From positions 1-30,404 of the IMG/VR virus record IMGVR_UViG_3300030002_000085: a stretch of 30,404 nt of DNA. One strand, given 5' to 3'. The notes under the pieces were generated by a model. The model was not told the origin of the DNA, did not search any database, and saw only the letters and a program-made list of their open reading frames with translations. Position 1 is the first letter of the stretch, and every line of letters begins with the position of its first letter. This stretch comes from a virus. Positions 1 to 7,485 of this stretch are shown here, one piece after another. Position numbers and translations under genes: made by a program.

Positions 1-624
1 TATCTCGACTTGGAAGGCACAGCAATCACTGCCCTACCCGATAACCTGACAGTGGGAGGTTCTCTCTACTTGAGAGGCACAGCAATCACTGCCCTACCCG
101 ATAACCTGACAGTGGGAGGTTCTCTCGACTTGGAAGGCACAGCAATCACTGATACAAGCAAGGTAAACAAAAACATAAATGAAGAATCATTTTTTGAGTG
201 GAGAAATAACAAATACATAAAGGCTGACGGTATTTTCTCTAAGGTTATTTCGCACAAAAAGAATGTATTCAAGATTCAGAAAATAGGCTCAATCAAAGAG
301 TCGTATTTAGTGACTGATGGTAACGGAAAGTTCTCGCATGGAGATACAATTAAGGAAGCCAAAGAGGATTTGATTTTTAAAATTTCCAACCGGGATAAAT
401 CAGAATATAAAGGGTTGACACTTGAAAGTAAAATGAGCTTTGAAAAGGCTATTGAATGCTACAGGATAATAACCGGTGCCTGTAGTTTAGGAACAAAAGA
501 TTTTGTGAATAATAGGCTAAACGAAAAGGACCGTGCTTTAAAAGAACTATCAATACGAAAAATGATTGAAGTCACAAAAGGCGAATATGGTAATGCTGCG
601 TTTCAACAATTCTTTTTGAATTAA
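1..624 (+). CDS. 5'-truncated LRR-like repeat protein of phage
   Basis: The frame is open to the left edge, so the true start lies outside the window; the TTG at 10 is only the first in-window alternative start codon. The N-terminal visible part is a 20-residue repeat (GTAITALPDNLTVGGS core) resembling bacterial leucine-rich repeats, with two full copies and a third partial copy. The remaining roughly 155 residues are non-repetitive, lysine-rich and end in a conserved-looking segment (ITGACSLGTKDF, then MIEVTKGEYGNAAFQQFF). I recall this LRR-plus-tail layout from Bacteroidota prophages, but no function is established. The stop TAA at 622-624 overlaps the next ATG by one base, suggesting one transcript and coupled translation. 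It could be an interaction protein; its role in the phage is unknown. Confidence 0.6.
   Translation, partial: YLDLEGTAITALPDNLTVGGSLYLRGTAITALPDNLTVGGSLDLEGTAITDTSKVNKNINEESFFEWRNNKYIKADGIFSKVISHKKNVFKIQKIGSIKESYLVTDGNGKFSHGDTIKEAKEDLIFKISNRDKSEYKGLTLESKMSFEKAIECYRIITGACSLGTKDFVNNRLNEKDRALKELSIRKMIEVTKGEYGNAAFQQFFLN
10..150 (+). repeat. 60-bp tandem repeats encoding 20-residue LRR-like units
   Basis: The segment starting TTGGAAGGCACAGCAATCAC at 10 recurs at 70 (TTGAGAGGCACAGC) and at 130 (TTGGAAGGCACAGC), giving a 60-bp period in frame with the gene. The two complete copies differ at only a few bases. The third copy diverges after about 20 bases. The array probably continues to the left of the window. 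Confidence 0.9.
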
Positions 625-1037
625 TGGCTAAAACTATTCGATACCAAAAGACAAATGGTCGAGTTCCTGAAAATCTACTGACTAACATTGAGGAAATGGT
701 AAACGAGTCAACCGATGGAGAGCATGTAATCTCCATCGGAAAACCAAAACGAAGCATTGATCAAAACTCTCTAATGTGGATGTGGTTCAGATGCCTTTCA
801 GAAGACACAAAAAGCGATCCGGTAGAATTCTATCAATACTATTGTGAGCTCTTCCTAAAAGAGCGATGTAAGTACAAAGATGGAAAATTTGATTCAGGTG
901 GAACTTCAACACTAAAATCAAATGAATTTACAGAGTTTTTAAACAAGATACAAGCCGATGCAGCATCGGAATTCAGGAACATACTTCCAATCCCTGAAGA
1001 TATTAGTTGGGAAGAATTTTACAATCAATTTAAATAA
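624..1037 (+). CDS. ninB: NinB-like recombination protein
   Basis: The 137-residue product resembles the lambda NinB (Orf) family, a single-strand DNA binding recombination mediator that works with phage recombinases. Near residue 45 it has the family's RSIDQNSLMW signature (basic, then S-x-DQN-x-x-x-W). It is followed by a helical region and a C-terminal stretch (STLKSNEFTEFLNKIQADAA) equivalent to the NinB segment that ends in the lateral helix. The length is close to lambda NinB. The ATG overlaps the preceding TAA as TAATG. A NinG-like gene lies 4.7 kb downstream in the same block, as in lambda nin regions. Family assignment rests on the DQN motif and length; the activity is inferred. Confidence 0.7.
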   Translation: MAKTIRYQKTNGRVPENLLTNIEEMVNESTDGEHVISIGKPKRSIDQNSLMWMWFRCLSEDTKSDPVEFYQYYCELFLKERCKYKDGKFDSGGTSTLKSNEFTEFLNKIQADAASEFRNILPIPEDISWEEFYNQFK

Positions 1038-1045
1038 AAAAACTT

Positions 1046-1630
1046 ATGAGTATCAAAATCAAAAAAGTAAAACTTGCAAAGGGTCGAACCCTTGAAGTTT
1101 CATTGACTGAATACATAGTAGTCAATGAAATTCCTGCTCAAGTTGAAGTTCTCAAGAAATGTGATTACCTGGCACATCAGGATTTAATCGAGGCATTCGA
1201 CAAACTAAAACCTCATGTAATCAATATTTGTGAGCTTGGATGTACGAATGAAGATGTCAAAGTAACCGGTTACACCTTAGCTGATGGGAAAGATGGTGAG
1301 GGTGTAGTCTTAATCGGTTCAAAGAATCTATCAACAGGAAAAGTCCTGAACCTTTGCTCTCCACTAACTGAATTTTTCGGAGAGGAATATATGTACGGTT
1401 CAGAGCTCGAAGATGAAATCAGAAATTGCACAAAAGAGGTTGAAGAGTATCTTAATGGAAAATGTGCAATAAAGCAAACAGTTATCGACTTTGATGGTGA
1501 TGATGAAAATGCTGAAATAAACATCGGAACCAGTGACGAACCAAAGAAAAGAGGGCGTAAGAAAAAGGTTCAGATGTCCATTTCCGTAAGTGAAGAAGAA
1601 GCTCCTCGAGAATTAGAACATGCAGTATAA
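1046..1630 (+). CDS. Conserved hypothetical phage protein with basic RGRKKK tail
   Basis: The 194-residue protein starts at an ATG eight bases after the NinB-like stop. I do not recognise a characterised family. The first 150 residues look globular with mixed alpha/beta character. They include a glycine-rich turn (LADGKDGEGVVLIG) and the segment LCSPLTEFFGEEY. A strongly acidic stretch (DFDGDDENAE) follows, and then a basic KKRGRKKK motif near residue 170 that resembles a single AT-hook or nucleic-acid contact tail. Its position between a NinB-like gene and PcfK suggests a role in replication or recombination, but that is only context. A 153-bp structured gap follows. Confidence 0.6.
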   Translation: MSIKIKKVKLAKGRTLEVSLTEYIVVNEIPAQVEVLKKCDYLAHQDLIEAFDKLKPHVINICELGCTNEDVKVTGYTLADGKDGEGVVLIGSKNLSTGKVLNLCSPLTEFFGEEYMYGSELEDEIRNCTKEVEEYLNGKCAIKQTVIDFDGDDENAEINIGTSDEPKKRGRKKKVQMSISVSEEEAPRELEHAV

Positions 1631-1783
1631 ACAAATATGATAATCTGAAAGCGTTCAGAGGGTAAGCAGTAAGGGAGTAAGAAACTAAAATTTATAAAAC
1701 TAAAAGGTGCGTAAAGGCGCACCATAAATTTGAGTTTGAGAATAATCCGCTCCCTTACTGTTCATAAAAAACAACAACAAATT
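1631..1783 (+). promoter_or_regulatory. Structured leader upstream of pcfK-like gene
   Basis: This 153-bp gap has no supported ORF. It contains a perfect 11-bp inverted repeat, CAGTAAGGGAG at 1667-1677 and CTCCCTTACTG at 1750-1760, extendable by a G-T pair at each end. Inside it lies a 6-bp hairpin, GGTGCG at 1706-1711 and CGCACC at 1718-1723, with loop TAAAGG. An A/C-rich unstructured stretch (ACAACAACAAATT) then leads to the ATG at 1784. Nothing resembling a terminator U-run follows either stem. It may be an RNA leader that regulates the PcfK/PcfJ transcript, a small RNA, or a replication-related structure; the sequence does not decide. Confidence 0.55.
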
Positions 1784-2206
1784 ATGAAATCAACAGATCG
1801 ATTCAAGGAAATTATAAAGGCATATCTAGATGCTAAGGCACAAAATGATACTCTTTTTGCCGTCAAGTATGAAAATCCGGATTTAAGTATTGATAAGTGT
1901 GTAACTTATATTTTGAATGAAGTTCAGAAATCCGATTGTAACGGCTTTGAAGATGATGAAATATTTGGAATGGCTATGCATTACTACGATGAATCTATAT
2001 TGCTAGTCGGTAAAGAGGTAAATGCAAAAGTAATTGTCAACCACACAGTTGAACTTAGTAAAGAAGAAATAAAGGAAGCAAAGGAAAAAGCTCTTCAAAA
2101 AATTCAAACTGAGGCTTATAATGATCAGGTTTTAAAAAATAAGAAACCGGTTAAGAAAGAAAAAACAGAAGTTCAATTACTAAGCTTATTTGGAGATGAA
2201 GCCTAA
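1784..2206 (+). CDS. PcfK-like protein
   Basis: The 140-residue product starts MKSTDRFKEIIKAYLDAKA and ends LLSLFGDEA, both typical of PcfK-like proteins (named after the pCF10 conjugative plasmid of Enterococcus and common in Bacteroidota mobile elements and phages). The central part is acidic and helical, and the C-terminal third is lysine-rich. The frame stays open upstream to a TTG at 1730, but that would run through the structured leader, so the ATG at 1784 is preferred. The PcfJ-like gene starts 11 bases before this stop, keeping the usual PcfK-PcfJ pair. The biochemical function of the family is not settled; the pair points to DNA processing or transfer. Confidence 0.8.
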   Translation: MKSTDRFKEIIKAYLDAKAQNDTLFAVKYENPDLSIDKCVTYILNEVQKSDCNGFEDDEIFGMAMHYYDESILLVGKEVNAKVIVNHTVELSKEEIKEAKEKALQKIQTEAYNDQVLKNKKPVKKEKTEVQLLSLFGDEA

Positions 2207-3488
2207 AACTAAACTACAATTTGCCGTGATTGACTTAAGTCAGCATATCATAGATATTAAAAGCAAAATGCTTTCATGGGCAAAAGTTGAATGCTTGCAA
2301 CATATAGGCTATGCAACTAAAAACAGAGTGATTTGCATGGATTGTGGAGAGAGGTTCTCGCCGGAGCTAGTAAATAGAAAAAGAGCAATTTGTCCACATT
2401 GCGGACAAAAGTTAGTTATAGAACAAAGCCGTTGTACTACGAATAAACAACACAAATATATTGCTTCAGCGGAGATTGTCGATGACTTTCAGGTAATCAG
2501 AAATTTTGAGCTTTTTTCTTATCATAAAGCTGATAGACCAACAAGGTATTATATCAGTGAAATACTCCAGCATTGGATTCTCCCAAATGGTAAACATGAA
2601 GTTGTTGCTCAGAATCATACTTGCAATTACTGTGATTCATGGAATGGAGATATGGAAATAAGAAAGAACTATGTTCGGTATTATTATTATTCTGCTGACA
2701 AATATGATGTATTTCCGTATAAATTTCATCCTGAATCTAAGTTCAAAGCTGAATATCTTAAACTTGGAATAAATCGAAATTTGCAAGGTATAACAGCATT
2801 AGAAGCGATAAGGAATATTCCAATGAATCAAAAAGCAGAAACTCTGCTAAAATCTAAGCAGTATTCTCTATTAGAATTATCAATTGATAAAAACCACAAA
2901 ATTAATAGTTACTGGCCATCAATAAAGATTTGTATGCGTAATCAATACTTAATCAAAGATGCAAAAATTTATATTGATTATTTGGACTTACTCAATTACT
3001 TCAATAAAGACTTACACAATGCTTTCTATGTTTGCCCAAAAGACTTGAATAAAGAACATGATAAGTTAGTTGCTAAAAAACGAATTCATCAGAAAAAGCA
3101 AGATGAAGAGAACAAACGAATCAAAGCAATCAAAGATGAAGAAAAATTTCAAAAGTTGAAAAGTCAATTTTTTGGAATTGTTTTCAAAGATGATTTAATT
3201 CAAGTGAAAGTCCTTGATAGTGTTCTTGAATTTAAAGAAGAGGGAGATGCACTGCACCATTGTGTATTTACTAACGAGTATTATTTGAACCCCGATTCTA
3301 TTGTTTTCTCTGCTACTATTGAGGGAAAAAGAATTGAGACAGTAGAAGTATCACTAAAGCAATTAAAAGTCGTACAAAGCCGCGGAGTTTGCAACAAGAA
3401 TACTGAGTATCACGATCGGATTATTGAATTAGTAAACAAGAACATTAAACACATCCGTAAGCGGACAAAACAACAACAAATAGCATAG
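2196..3488 (+). CDS. PcfJ-like zinc-ribbon protein
   Basis: A 430-residue PcfJ-like protein. The N-terminal region has a zinc ribbon (CMDC at residues 47-50 and CPHC at 66-69) and a further CNYC pair near residue 147. A long lysine/glutamate-rich helical stretch lies near residues 285-325. The C-terminal PcfJ core includes EGDALHHCVF and VEVSLKQLKVVQSRG. The ATG at 2196 is preferred over the in-frame TTG at 2190. It overlaps the PcfK-like gene by 11 bases. The stop is TAG at 3486-3488, and the helicase ATG follows one codon later in the same frame. The family role is undefined; the zinc ribbon and neighbours suggest nucleic-acid binding. Confidence 0.8.
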   Translation: MKPKTKLQFAVIDLSQHIIDIKSKMLSWAKVECLQHIGYATKNRVICMDCGERFSPELVNRKRAICPHCGQKLVIEQSRCTTNKQHKYIASAEIVDDFQVIRNFELFSYHKADRPTRYYISEILQHWILPNGKHEVVAQNHTCNYCDSWNGDMEIRKNYVRYYYYSADKYDVFPYKFHPESKFKAEYLKLGINRNLQGITALEAIRNIPMNQKAETLLKSKQYSLLELSIDKNHKINSYWPSIKICMRNQYLIKDAKIYIDYLDLLNYFNKDLHNAFYVCPKDLNKEHDKLVAKKRIHQKKQDEENKRIKAIKDEEKFQKLKSQFFGIVFKDDLIQVKVLDSVLEFKEEGDALHHCVFTNEYYLNPDSIVFSATIEGKRIETVEVSLKQLKVVQSRGVCNKNTEYHDRIIELVNKNIKHIRKRTKQQQIA

Positions 3489-3491
3489 AAA

Positions 3492-5153
3492 ATGAACATA
3501 CAGAGATCAGATAATTATTTCATTATCTCATTCCAATACAAGCCAAACCTTGTGGAAGCGGTTAAACTTCTCCCCGGTAAACGGTGGGATGGCGTAAACA
3601 AGGTTTGGCTTGTGCCAATCAAGTTTGAGAATGCTGTTACCCGATTTGGTGAAGCCTACGGGTTTAAGTTTGGGAAAAAGATAGTAACAAGCGAGGAAGT
3701 AGCTTATGAACTTCCACCACTTCCGGAGCTTACTATTCCATTAAAATTGGCTGAGGGTGTAATCCCTTATCCTTATCAAAAGCAAGGCATAGCAAGGGGC
3801 TTAGAATTGAAAAGATTTTTAAACGGTGATAAGCCAGGTTTAGGAAAAACAATTCAAGCAATCGCAACGGTACACAATGCACCGAAAGATGACGTCGCTT
3901 ATCCATGCCTTGTGATTTGTCCAAGTACTCTAAAGGAAAACTGGAAACGTGAGTTTAAAAAGTTCACCGGTAAAGACCGCTCTTTAATTCTAGAAGACAG
4001 CAATAAAAGAACTTTCCCTCAATTCTATAATGCCGGGTTAACTGATGTCTTCATTACCAATTTTGAAAGCTTGAAGAAGTATTTTGTTCACAGCATGACA
4101 AATACTGAGGGGCAAAAATTGACTTTGAAACACATTGAATTCAAACCTGAAATAACGATGTTCAAGTCAATTATCATAGACGAATCACATCGGGTAAAGA
4201 ATGGATCAGCGCAAGCTTCAAAATTTTGTATGGGAATATCACAGGGGAAAAGCTATGTGATTCTTCTATCCGGGACACCGGTGATTAATAAGCCAAAGGA
4301 TTTAGTTAGTCAACTTCATATAATGGGCCGGCTTCCTGATTTTGGCGGGTACCAGGGATTTGTTTCTCGCTATTGTGGTGGAGCGAATGGAGCAAGTAAT
4401 CTTAGAGAACTGAACTACCGGCTAAATAAAACATGCTTCTTTCAACGAGAAAAACACGACGTACTTAAAGATTTACCTGCAAAGGTTCGACAAACGGTTA
4501 TTTGCGAAATTTCAAATCGAAAAGAGTATATCGATGCTGAAGCTGATTTAGTTCGCTACCTGCGTGAATACAAACAAGCTTCAGACGAAAAGATACAGAA
4601 ATCAATGAAAGGTGAAGTAATGGTTCGGATTAATGTACTTAGGCAAATTTCGGCTCGTGGTAAAGTTGGAGAGGTTATTGAATTTGTAAATGATATGCTT
4701 GATCAGGAAGAGAAAGTAATCTTATTCGTCAATCTTCATGAGGTAGGCAATGAACTAAGAAAGCATTTTCCAAAGGCTGTTGCAGTAACAGGATTGGATT
4801 CAAGAGAATCAAGACAAGCAGCTGTAGACAGATTTCAAAGTGACCCTACTTGTACGCTGATTATTTGCTCCATTAAAGCAGCGGGTGTCGGACTTACTCT
4901 AACAGCATCAAGTAATGTGGCTTTCGTTGAGTTCCCTTGGACATTTGCAGACTGCGAACAATGTGAGGATAGAGCACACCGTATAGGACAGCTCGACTCA
5001 GTAACGGCTTATTACTTCCTTGGACGAAATACGATTGATGAAAAGATTTATCAAATCATTCAGACCAAAAAGGATATGGCAGCCACTATCACCGGTTCAA
5101 GCGAACAGGTAGAAGAATCAACAGTAGACTTAATTGCAAACTTATTTAATTAA
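3492..5153 (+). CDS. SNF2-family DEAD/DEAH helicase with N-terminal HARP-like domain
   Basis: A 553-residue superfamily 2 ATPase of the SNF2/SMARCAL1 type. Residues 1-62 (GKRWDGVNKVWLVP) resemble the HARP domain of annealing helicases. Walker A is GLGKT at 116-120, with the preceding residues DKP where most SNF2 proteins have D-E/D-M. Motif II is DESH at 230-233, motif III SGTP at 260-263. The second RecA lobe carries AAGVGLTLTASSNV and the SNF2-type motif VI DRAHRIGQ at 493-500. All catalytic motifs look intact. It probably remodels or anneals forked DNA during phage replication or recombination. The gene lies between PcfJ-like and NinG-like genes. Confidence 0.9.
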   Translation: MNIQRSDNYFIISFQYKPNLVEAVKLLPGKRWDGVNKVWLVPIKFENAVTRFGEAYGFKFGKKIVTSEEVAYELPPLPELTIPLKLAEGVIPYPYQKQGIARGLELKRFLNGDKPGLGKTIQAIATVHNAPKDDVAYPCLVICPSTLKENWKREFKKFTGKDRSLILEDSNKRTFPQFYNAGLTDVFITNFESLKKYFVHSMTNTEGQKLTLKHIEFKPEITMFKSIIIDESHRVKNGSAQASKFCMGISQGKSYVILLSGTPVINKPKDLVSQLHIMGRLPDFGGYQGFVSRYCGGANGASNLRELNYRLNKTCFFQREKHDVLKDLPAKVRQTVICEISNRKEYIDAEADLVRYLREYKQASDEKIQKSMKGEVMVRINVLRQISARGKVGEVIEFVNDMLDQEEKVILFVNLHEVGNELRKHFPKAVAVTGLDSRESRQAAVDRFQSDPTCTLIICSIKAAGVGLTLTASSNVAFVEFPWTFADCEQCEDRAHRIGQLDSVTAYYFLGRNTIDEKIYQIIQTKKDMAATITGSSEQVEESTVDLIANLFN

Positions 5154-5160
5154 AAATATC

Positions 5161-5385
5161 ATGATAGTAAAAGTAGAAATGTATACAGTAGAATGTGATA
5201 ACTGCAAAAAAACAAGAGGTTCAGAATCTGAATATTCTTGTTGGAATGATGAAGCTTATGCACTAGAAGAAGCAATCGACAGCGATTGGATAGAGCATGA
5301 AGGTAAACATTATTGTCCAGATTGCTATAAGATTGATGACGATGATAATATAACCATTATTGAAAAACAAGATGCTGGTAACTAA
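5161..5385 (+). CDS. Small zinc-ribbon hypothetical protein
   Basis: A 74-residue protein read from the ATG at 5161, starting MIVKVEMYTVECDNCKKTRG. A TTG at 5134 is open upstream, but it would overlap the helicase end and the ATG is the natural choice. Two CxxC pairs (CDNC near residue 12 and CPDC near residue 54) frame an acidic centre (EEAIDSDWIEHEG), which suggests one structural zinc ion. The tail is strongly acidic (DDDDN). I do not know its function. It overlaps the NinG-like start by 14 bases, so it is translated with the recombination block. Confidence 0.7.
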   Translation: MIVKVEMYTVECDNCKKTRGSESEYSCWNDEAYALEEAIDSDWIEHEGKHYCPDCYKIDDDDNITIIEKQDAGN

Positions 5386-5773
5386 GAATAAAAGAACTAA
5401 ACCCAGTCTAGTCGCGTCACTCGATAAAATATTCTCTCAGTTTATTCGATTGAGAGATACACCGGGGGGTGTTGGTCGCTGTATTTCCTGTCAAAAGGTA
5501 ATCATGTACAAAGATTGTGATTGCGGTCATTACATCAACCGAAAGCACATGACAACACGATTCGATGAAAAGAACTGTCATGCTCAGTGTCGGTCATGTA
5601 ATCGTTTCGACGAGGGAAATATGCAAGGTTATCGCAGAGGGTTAATCGCTAAGATAGGAGAAAAAGAAACTGATTTGCTTGAGGTAAAGAAACACGATAC
5701 ATCAACCATGGGAGTTTTTGAATTAGAATTATTAATCAAGGTTTACAAACAAAAAGTAAAGGATTTAAAATGA
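5372..5773 (+). CDS. ninG: NinG (Rap)-like Holliday-junction endonuclease
   Basis: The 133-residue product matches the lambda NinG/Rap family, a structure-specific endonuclease acting on recombination branch points. It shows CISC at residues 37-40, the CDCGHYINRKHMTTRF block at about 49-64, and CHAQCRSCN at about 69-77. Together these form the Cys/His metal-binding HNH-like core, and all the expected residues seem present. The ATG at 5372 is preferred to an in-frame TTG at 5360. The length is shorter than lambda NinG (about 200 residues), with a reduced N-terminus. Its TGA overlaps the next ATG (ATGA). Confidence 0.88.
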   Translation: MLVTKNKRTKPSLVASLDKIFSQFIRLRDTPGGVGRCISCQKVIMYKDCDCGHYINRKHMTTRFDEKNCHAQCRSCNRFDEGNMQGYRRGLIAKIGEKETDLLEVKKHDTSTMGVFELELLIKVYKQKVKDLK

Positions 5774-5958
5774 ATACAGAAAGAGAATTACTTCAGCAAC
5801 AAAGAAAACGCGAAAAAGATAGTCGGACTAATGAAGAGTTTGAAAAAATTGAAATCGCTATGATTTTATGTAATAGCTGCACTATTGATCAAATGAGATA
5901 CTTGAAATCTCATGCAACTATATTCATTCGTAAAATGAGGAAAAATGACAACAATTGA
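5770..5958 (+). CDS. Small hypothetical protein
   Basis: A 62-residue, highly charged helical protein (many Glu, Lys, Arg and Gln in the first 30 residues) with one central CNSC pair and a basic C-terminus (IFIRKMRKNDNN). It is coupled to the NinG-like gene by an ATGA overlap at 5770-5773. I recognise no family. Its place between the nuclease and the replication initiator suggests an accessory role in DNA metabolism, which is inference only. Confidence 0.6.
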   Translation: MNTERELLQQQRKREKDSRTNEEFEKIEIAMILCNSCTIDQMRYLKSHATIFIRKMRKNDNN

Positions 5959-5985
5959 AATCACAATACATTAAGATTTTGTAAA

Positions 5986-6798
5986 ATGGCTAGACCAACT
6001 AAAATAGGATTGGAATATTTTTCTCTTGATATAGATTTATTTGAAGATGAAAAAGTGGTTCCAATATCGAGTGAATTTGGAGCAAAAGGTGAATGTGTGC
6101 TTATTAGGGTTCTTTGTGCGATATACCGTAATGGATATTTTGCAGAATGTTCAGAAGCATTTAAATTCAAAATTGCAAAACAAGCAAATTTACCTCATAA
6201 TCTTGTTTCGGAAGTAATAGCGGGGTTAGTTAAATGGGGCTTTTTTGATAAGGCTGTGTTTGATTCGTTCAGCGTACTTACGAGCAAAGGAATTCAAAAA
6301 CGTTGGAAAGAGGCTACTCGAAAAAGAGTTATAAAAAATGAACTGGATTACTGGATTTTGGAGTTTCCGACACAAAAACAGTGGTTTCTTCCGCCGGAAA
6401 CCCCCTTAAATCAGTCGGAAAGTACACAAAGTAAAGTAAAGGAAAGTAAAGTAAATAAAAGAGAGAGAAAAGAGAAAATTCCACCTCCCGAAAATCCAAT
6501 TTTTGAAAAAATAAAAAACAAGTTTGATTTACCACTTTCTGAATGTAAAAAAGAATTCATTTCGGATGAATTGCACATTCACCGATTGAAAAAACAATTT
6601 GGTGAAAACGTAATCGAATGGATAAACAAATTTTTCGAGCAGTTGGAACTAGAGGGAATATCAGAAAAATCGCTTATGGATGCAAAAAGTCATTTCACAA
6701 GGTGGTATCAACTAAAATCAAAAGAAAATGGAAATAGCAAAAGTAATTCATGGAATAAAAACGCAGTCAGTGCAAACGACAAATCAGTTTTCTGCTGA
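5986..6798 (+). CDS. Lin1244/DUF4373-type replication initiator-like protein
   Basis: A 270-residue protein whose N-terminus (MARPTKIGLEYFSLDIDLF, then EFGAKGECVLIRVLCAIYRN) matches the Lin1244/Lin1753 N-terminal domain (DUF4373). This is a winged-helix type domain found at the head of phage replication proteins. Residues 146-168 form a charged, low-complexity linker whose DNA holds iteron-like repeats. The C-terminal part contains HFTRWYQLKSKENG, resembling DnaD-type or helicase-recruiting tails. The helicase loader follows directly, overlapping by 71 bases in another frame. By analogy with lambda O/P it probably binds the origin and brings in the loader. Origin binding is inferred. Confidence 0.75.
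   Translation: MARPTKIGLEYFSLDIDLFEDEKVVPISSEFGAKGECVLIRVLCAIYRNGYFAECSEAFKFKIAKQANLPHNLVSEVIAGLVKWGFFDKAVFDSFSVLTSKGIQKRWKEATRKRVIKNELDYWILEFPTQKQWFLPPETPLNQSESTQSKVKESKVNKRERKEKIPPPENPIFEKIKNKFDLPLSECKKEFISDELHIHRLKKQFGENVIEWINKFFEQLELEGISEKSLMDAKSHFTRWYQLKSKENGNSKSNSWNKNAVSANDKSVFC
6428..6480 (+). repeat. Iteron-like repeats in a purine tract, candidate origin
   Basis: AAAGTAAAGTAAA occurs exactly at 6428-6440 and again at 6443-6455, a 15-base period with GTAAA appearing four times. It is followed by an almost pure purine run to 6480 (AAAAGAGAGAGAAAAGAGAAAA). It lies in the linker-coding part of the putative initiator gene, the same arrangement as the lambda origin inside gene O. Repeats plus strand asymmetry fit an origin, but low-complexity coding of Lys/Glu is an alternative explanation. 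Confidence 0.45.
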
Positions 6799-7372
6799 TA
6801 AAAATTCGATTAGCACGGAAACTTTCAGAAGAGTTATTTATGAAGTTTGTCCTAATTTCCAAATAACCGACGAAAACAGAACGATTTTAAATGAAATGTA
6901 CAAGTACACCAATGGAGGGTCAAAAGTACTTGACAGCTCAAAAGGGCTATGGTTTTGGGGTGATATAGGGACTGGTAAGAGTACGCTAATGAAAATACTG
7001 GCAGAAGTTCAGAGAACAGACAACCGAGGATTCAAATGTGTTAATTGCTCTGAATTGGCTACAAAGTTTGCTGCATTCGGTCTCGAAGCTCTAAATGAAA
7101 GTACTTTCAATGAAGTTTTAAGCACTAATCCTGTAGAGCGCGGATTTGATGAAGTAGGTCGTGAGCCTATTCCGGCAAAACATTTCGGAAACGATTTGAA
7201 TGTTATGCAGTATATTTTTGGTATGCGATATGAACTTAGAAATTCAGTCAAAACGCATGTTACTACAAACGTGAAAAAAGAATCAGTCCCAATTCTTTAC
7301 GGAGATTATATTTTTGATAGGCTTAATGAAATGTTTAATTTCATAGAAGTTAGAGGAGGGTCTAAGCGATGA
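6728..7372 (+). CDS. DnaC-like replicative helicase loader (AAA+ ATPase)
   Basis: A 214-residue AAA+ ATPase of the DnaC/IstB type. Walker A is GDIGTGKST at residues 78-86, a Walker B-like FDEVG lies at 140-144, and a sensor-1-like THVTTN at 176-181. The tail, DRLNEMFNFIEVRGGSKR, looks like the DnaC sensor-2 region. It most likely loads the host or phage DnaB-type helicase at the phage origin. The only early ATG is 6728, giving a 71-base overlap with the initiator-like gene. The next Met is far inside, so this start is kept. The Walker B flank (ERGFDEVG) is less hydrophobic than usual. Confidence 0.82.
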   Translation: MEIAKVIHGIKTQSVQTTNQFSADKNSISTETFRRVIYEVCPNFQITDENRTILNEMYKYTNGGSKVLDSSKGLWFWGDIGTGKSTLMKILAEVQRTDNRGFKCVNCSELATKFAAFGLEALNESTFNEVLSTNPVERGFDEVGREPIPAKHFGNDLNVMQYIFGMRYELRNSVKTHVTTNVKKESVPILYGDYIFDRLNEMFNFIEVRGGSKR

Positions 7373-7479
7373 AAGCAGCAATCATAGTAATAATAATATT
7401 CCTGGCTCTAAGTTCTGCCGCATTTTTCTTGATTGAAACAGTGCGAGCGAATAAAGAAAAAGATAATTTAAATAACTAA
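7369..7479 (+). CDS. Small single-span membrane protein
   Basis: A 36-residue ORF starting at the ATGA overlap with the helicase-loader stop. AGGAGG at 7354-7359, nine bases upstream of the ATG, is one of the few clear Shine-Dalgarno-like sites here and supports translation. Residues 3-22 (AAIIVIIIFLALSSAAFFLI) form one transmembrane helix, followed by a charged tail (RANKEKDNLNN). It has no lipobox and no recognised family. It could be an inner-membrane peptide such as a small regulator or a superinfection factor; function unknown. Confidence 0.55.
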   Translation: MKAAIIVIIIFLALSSAAFFLIETVRANKEKDNLNN

Positions 7480-7485
7480 AAAATT

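Noticed and set aside
1730-1783. Longer start for the PcfK-like gene at TTG 1730
   Set aside because: It would translate across the inverted repeats and the A/C-rich leader; ATG 1784 gives the family's usual N-terminus.
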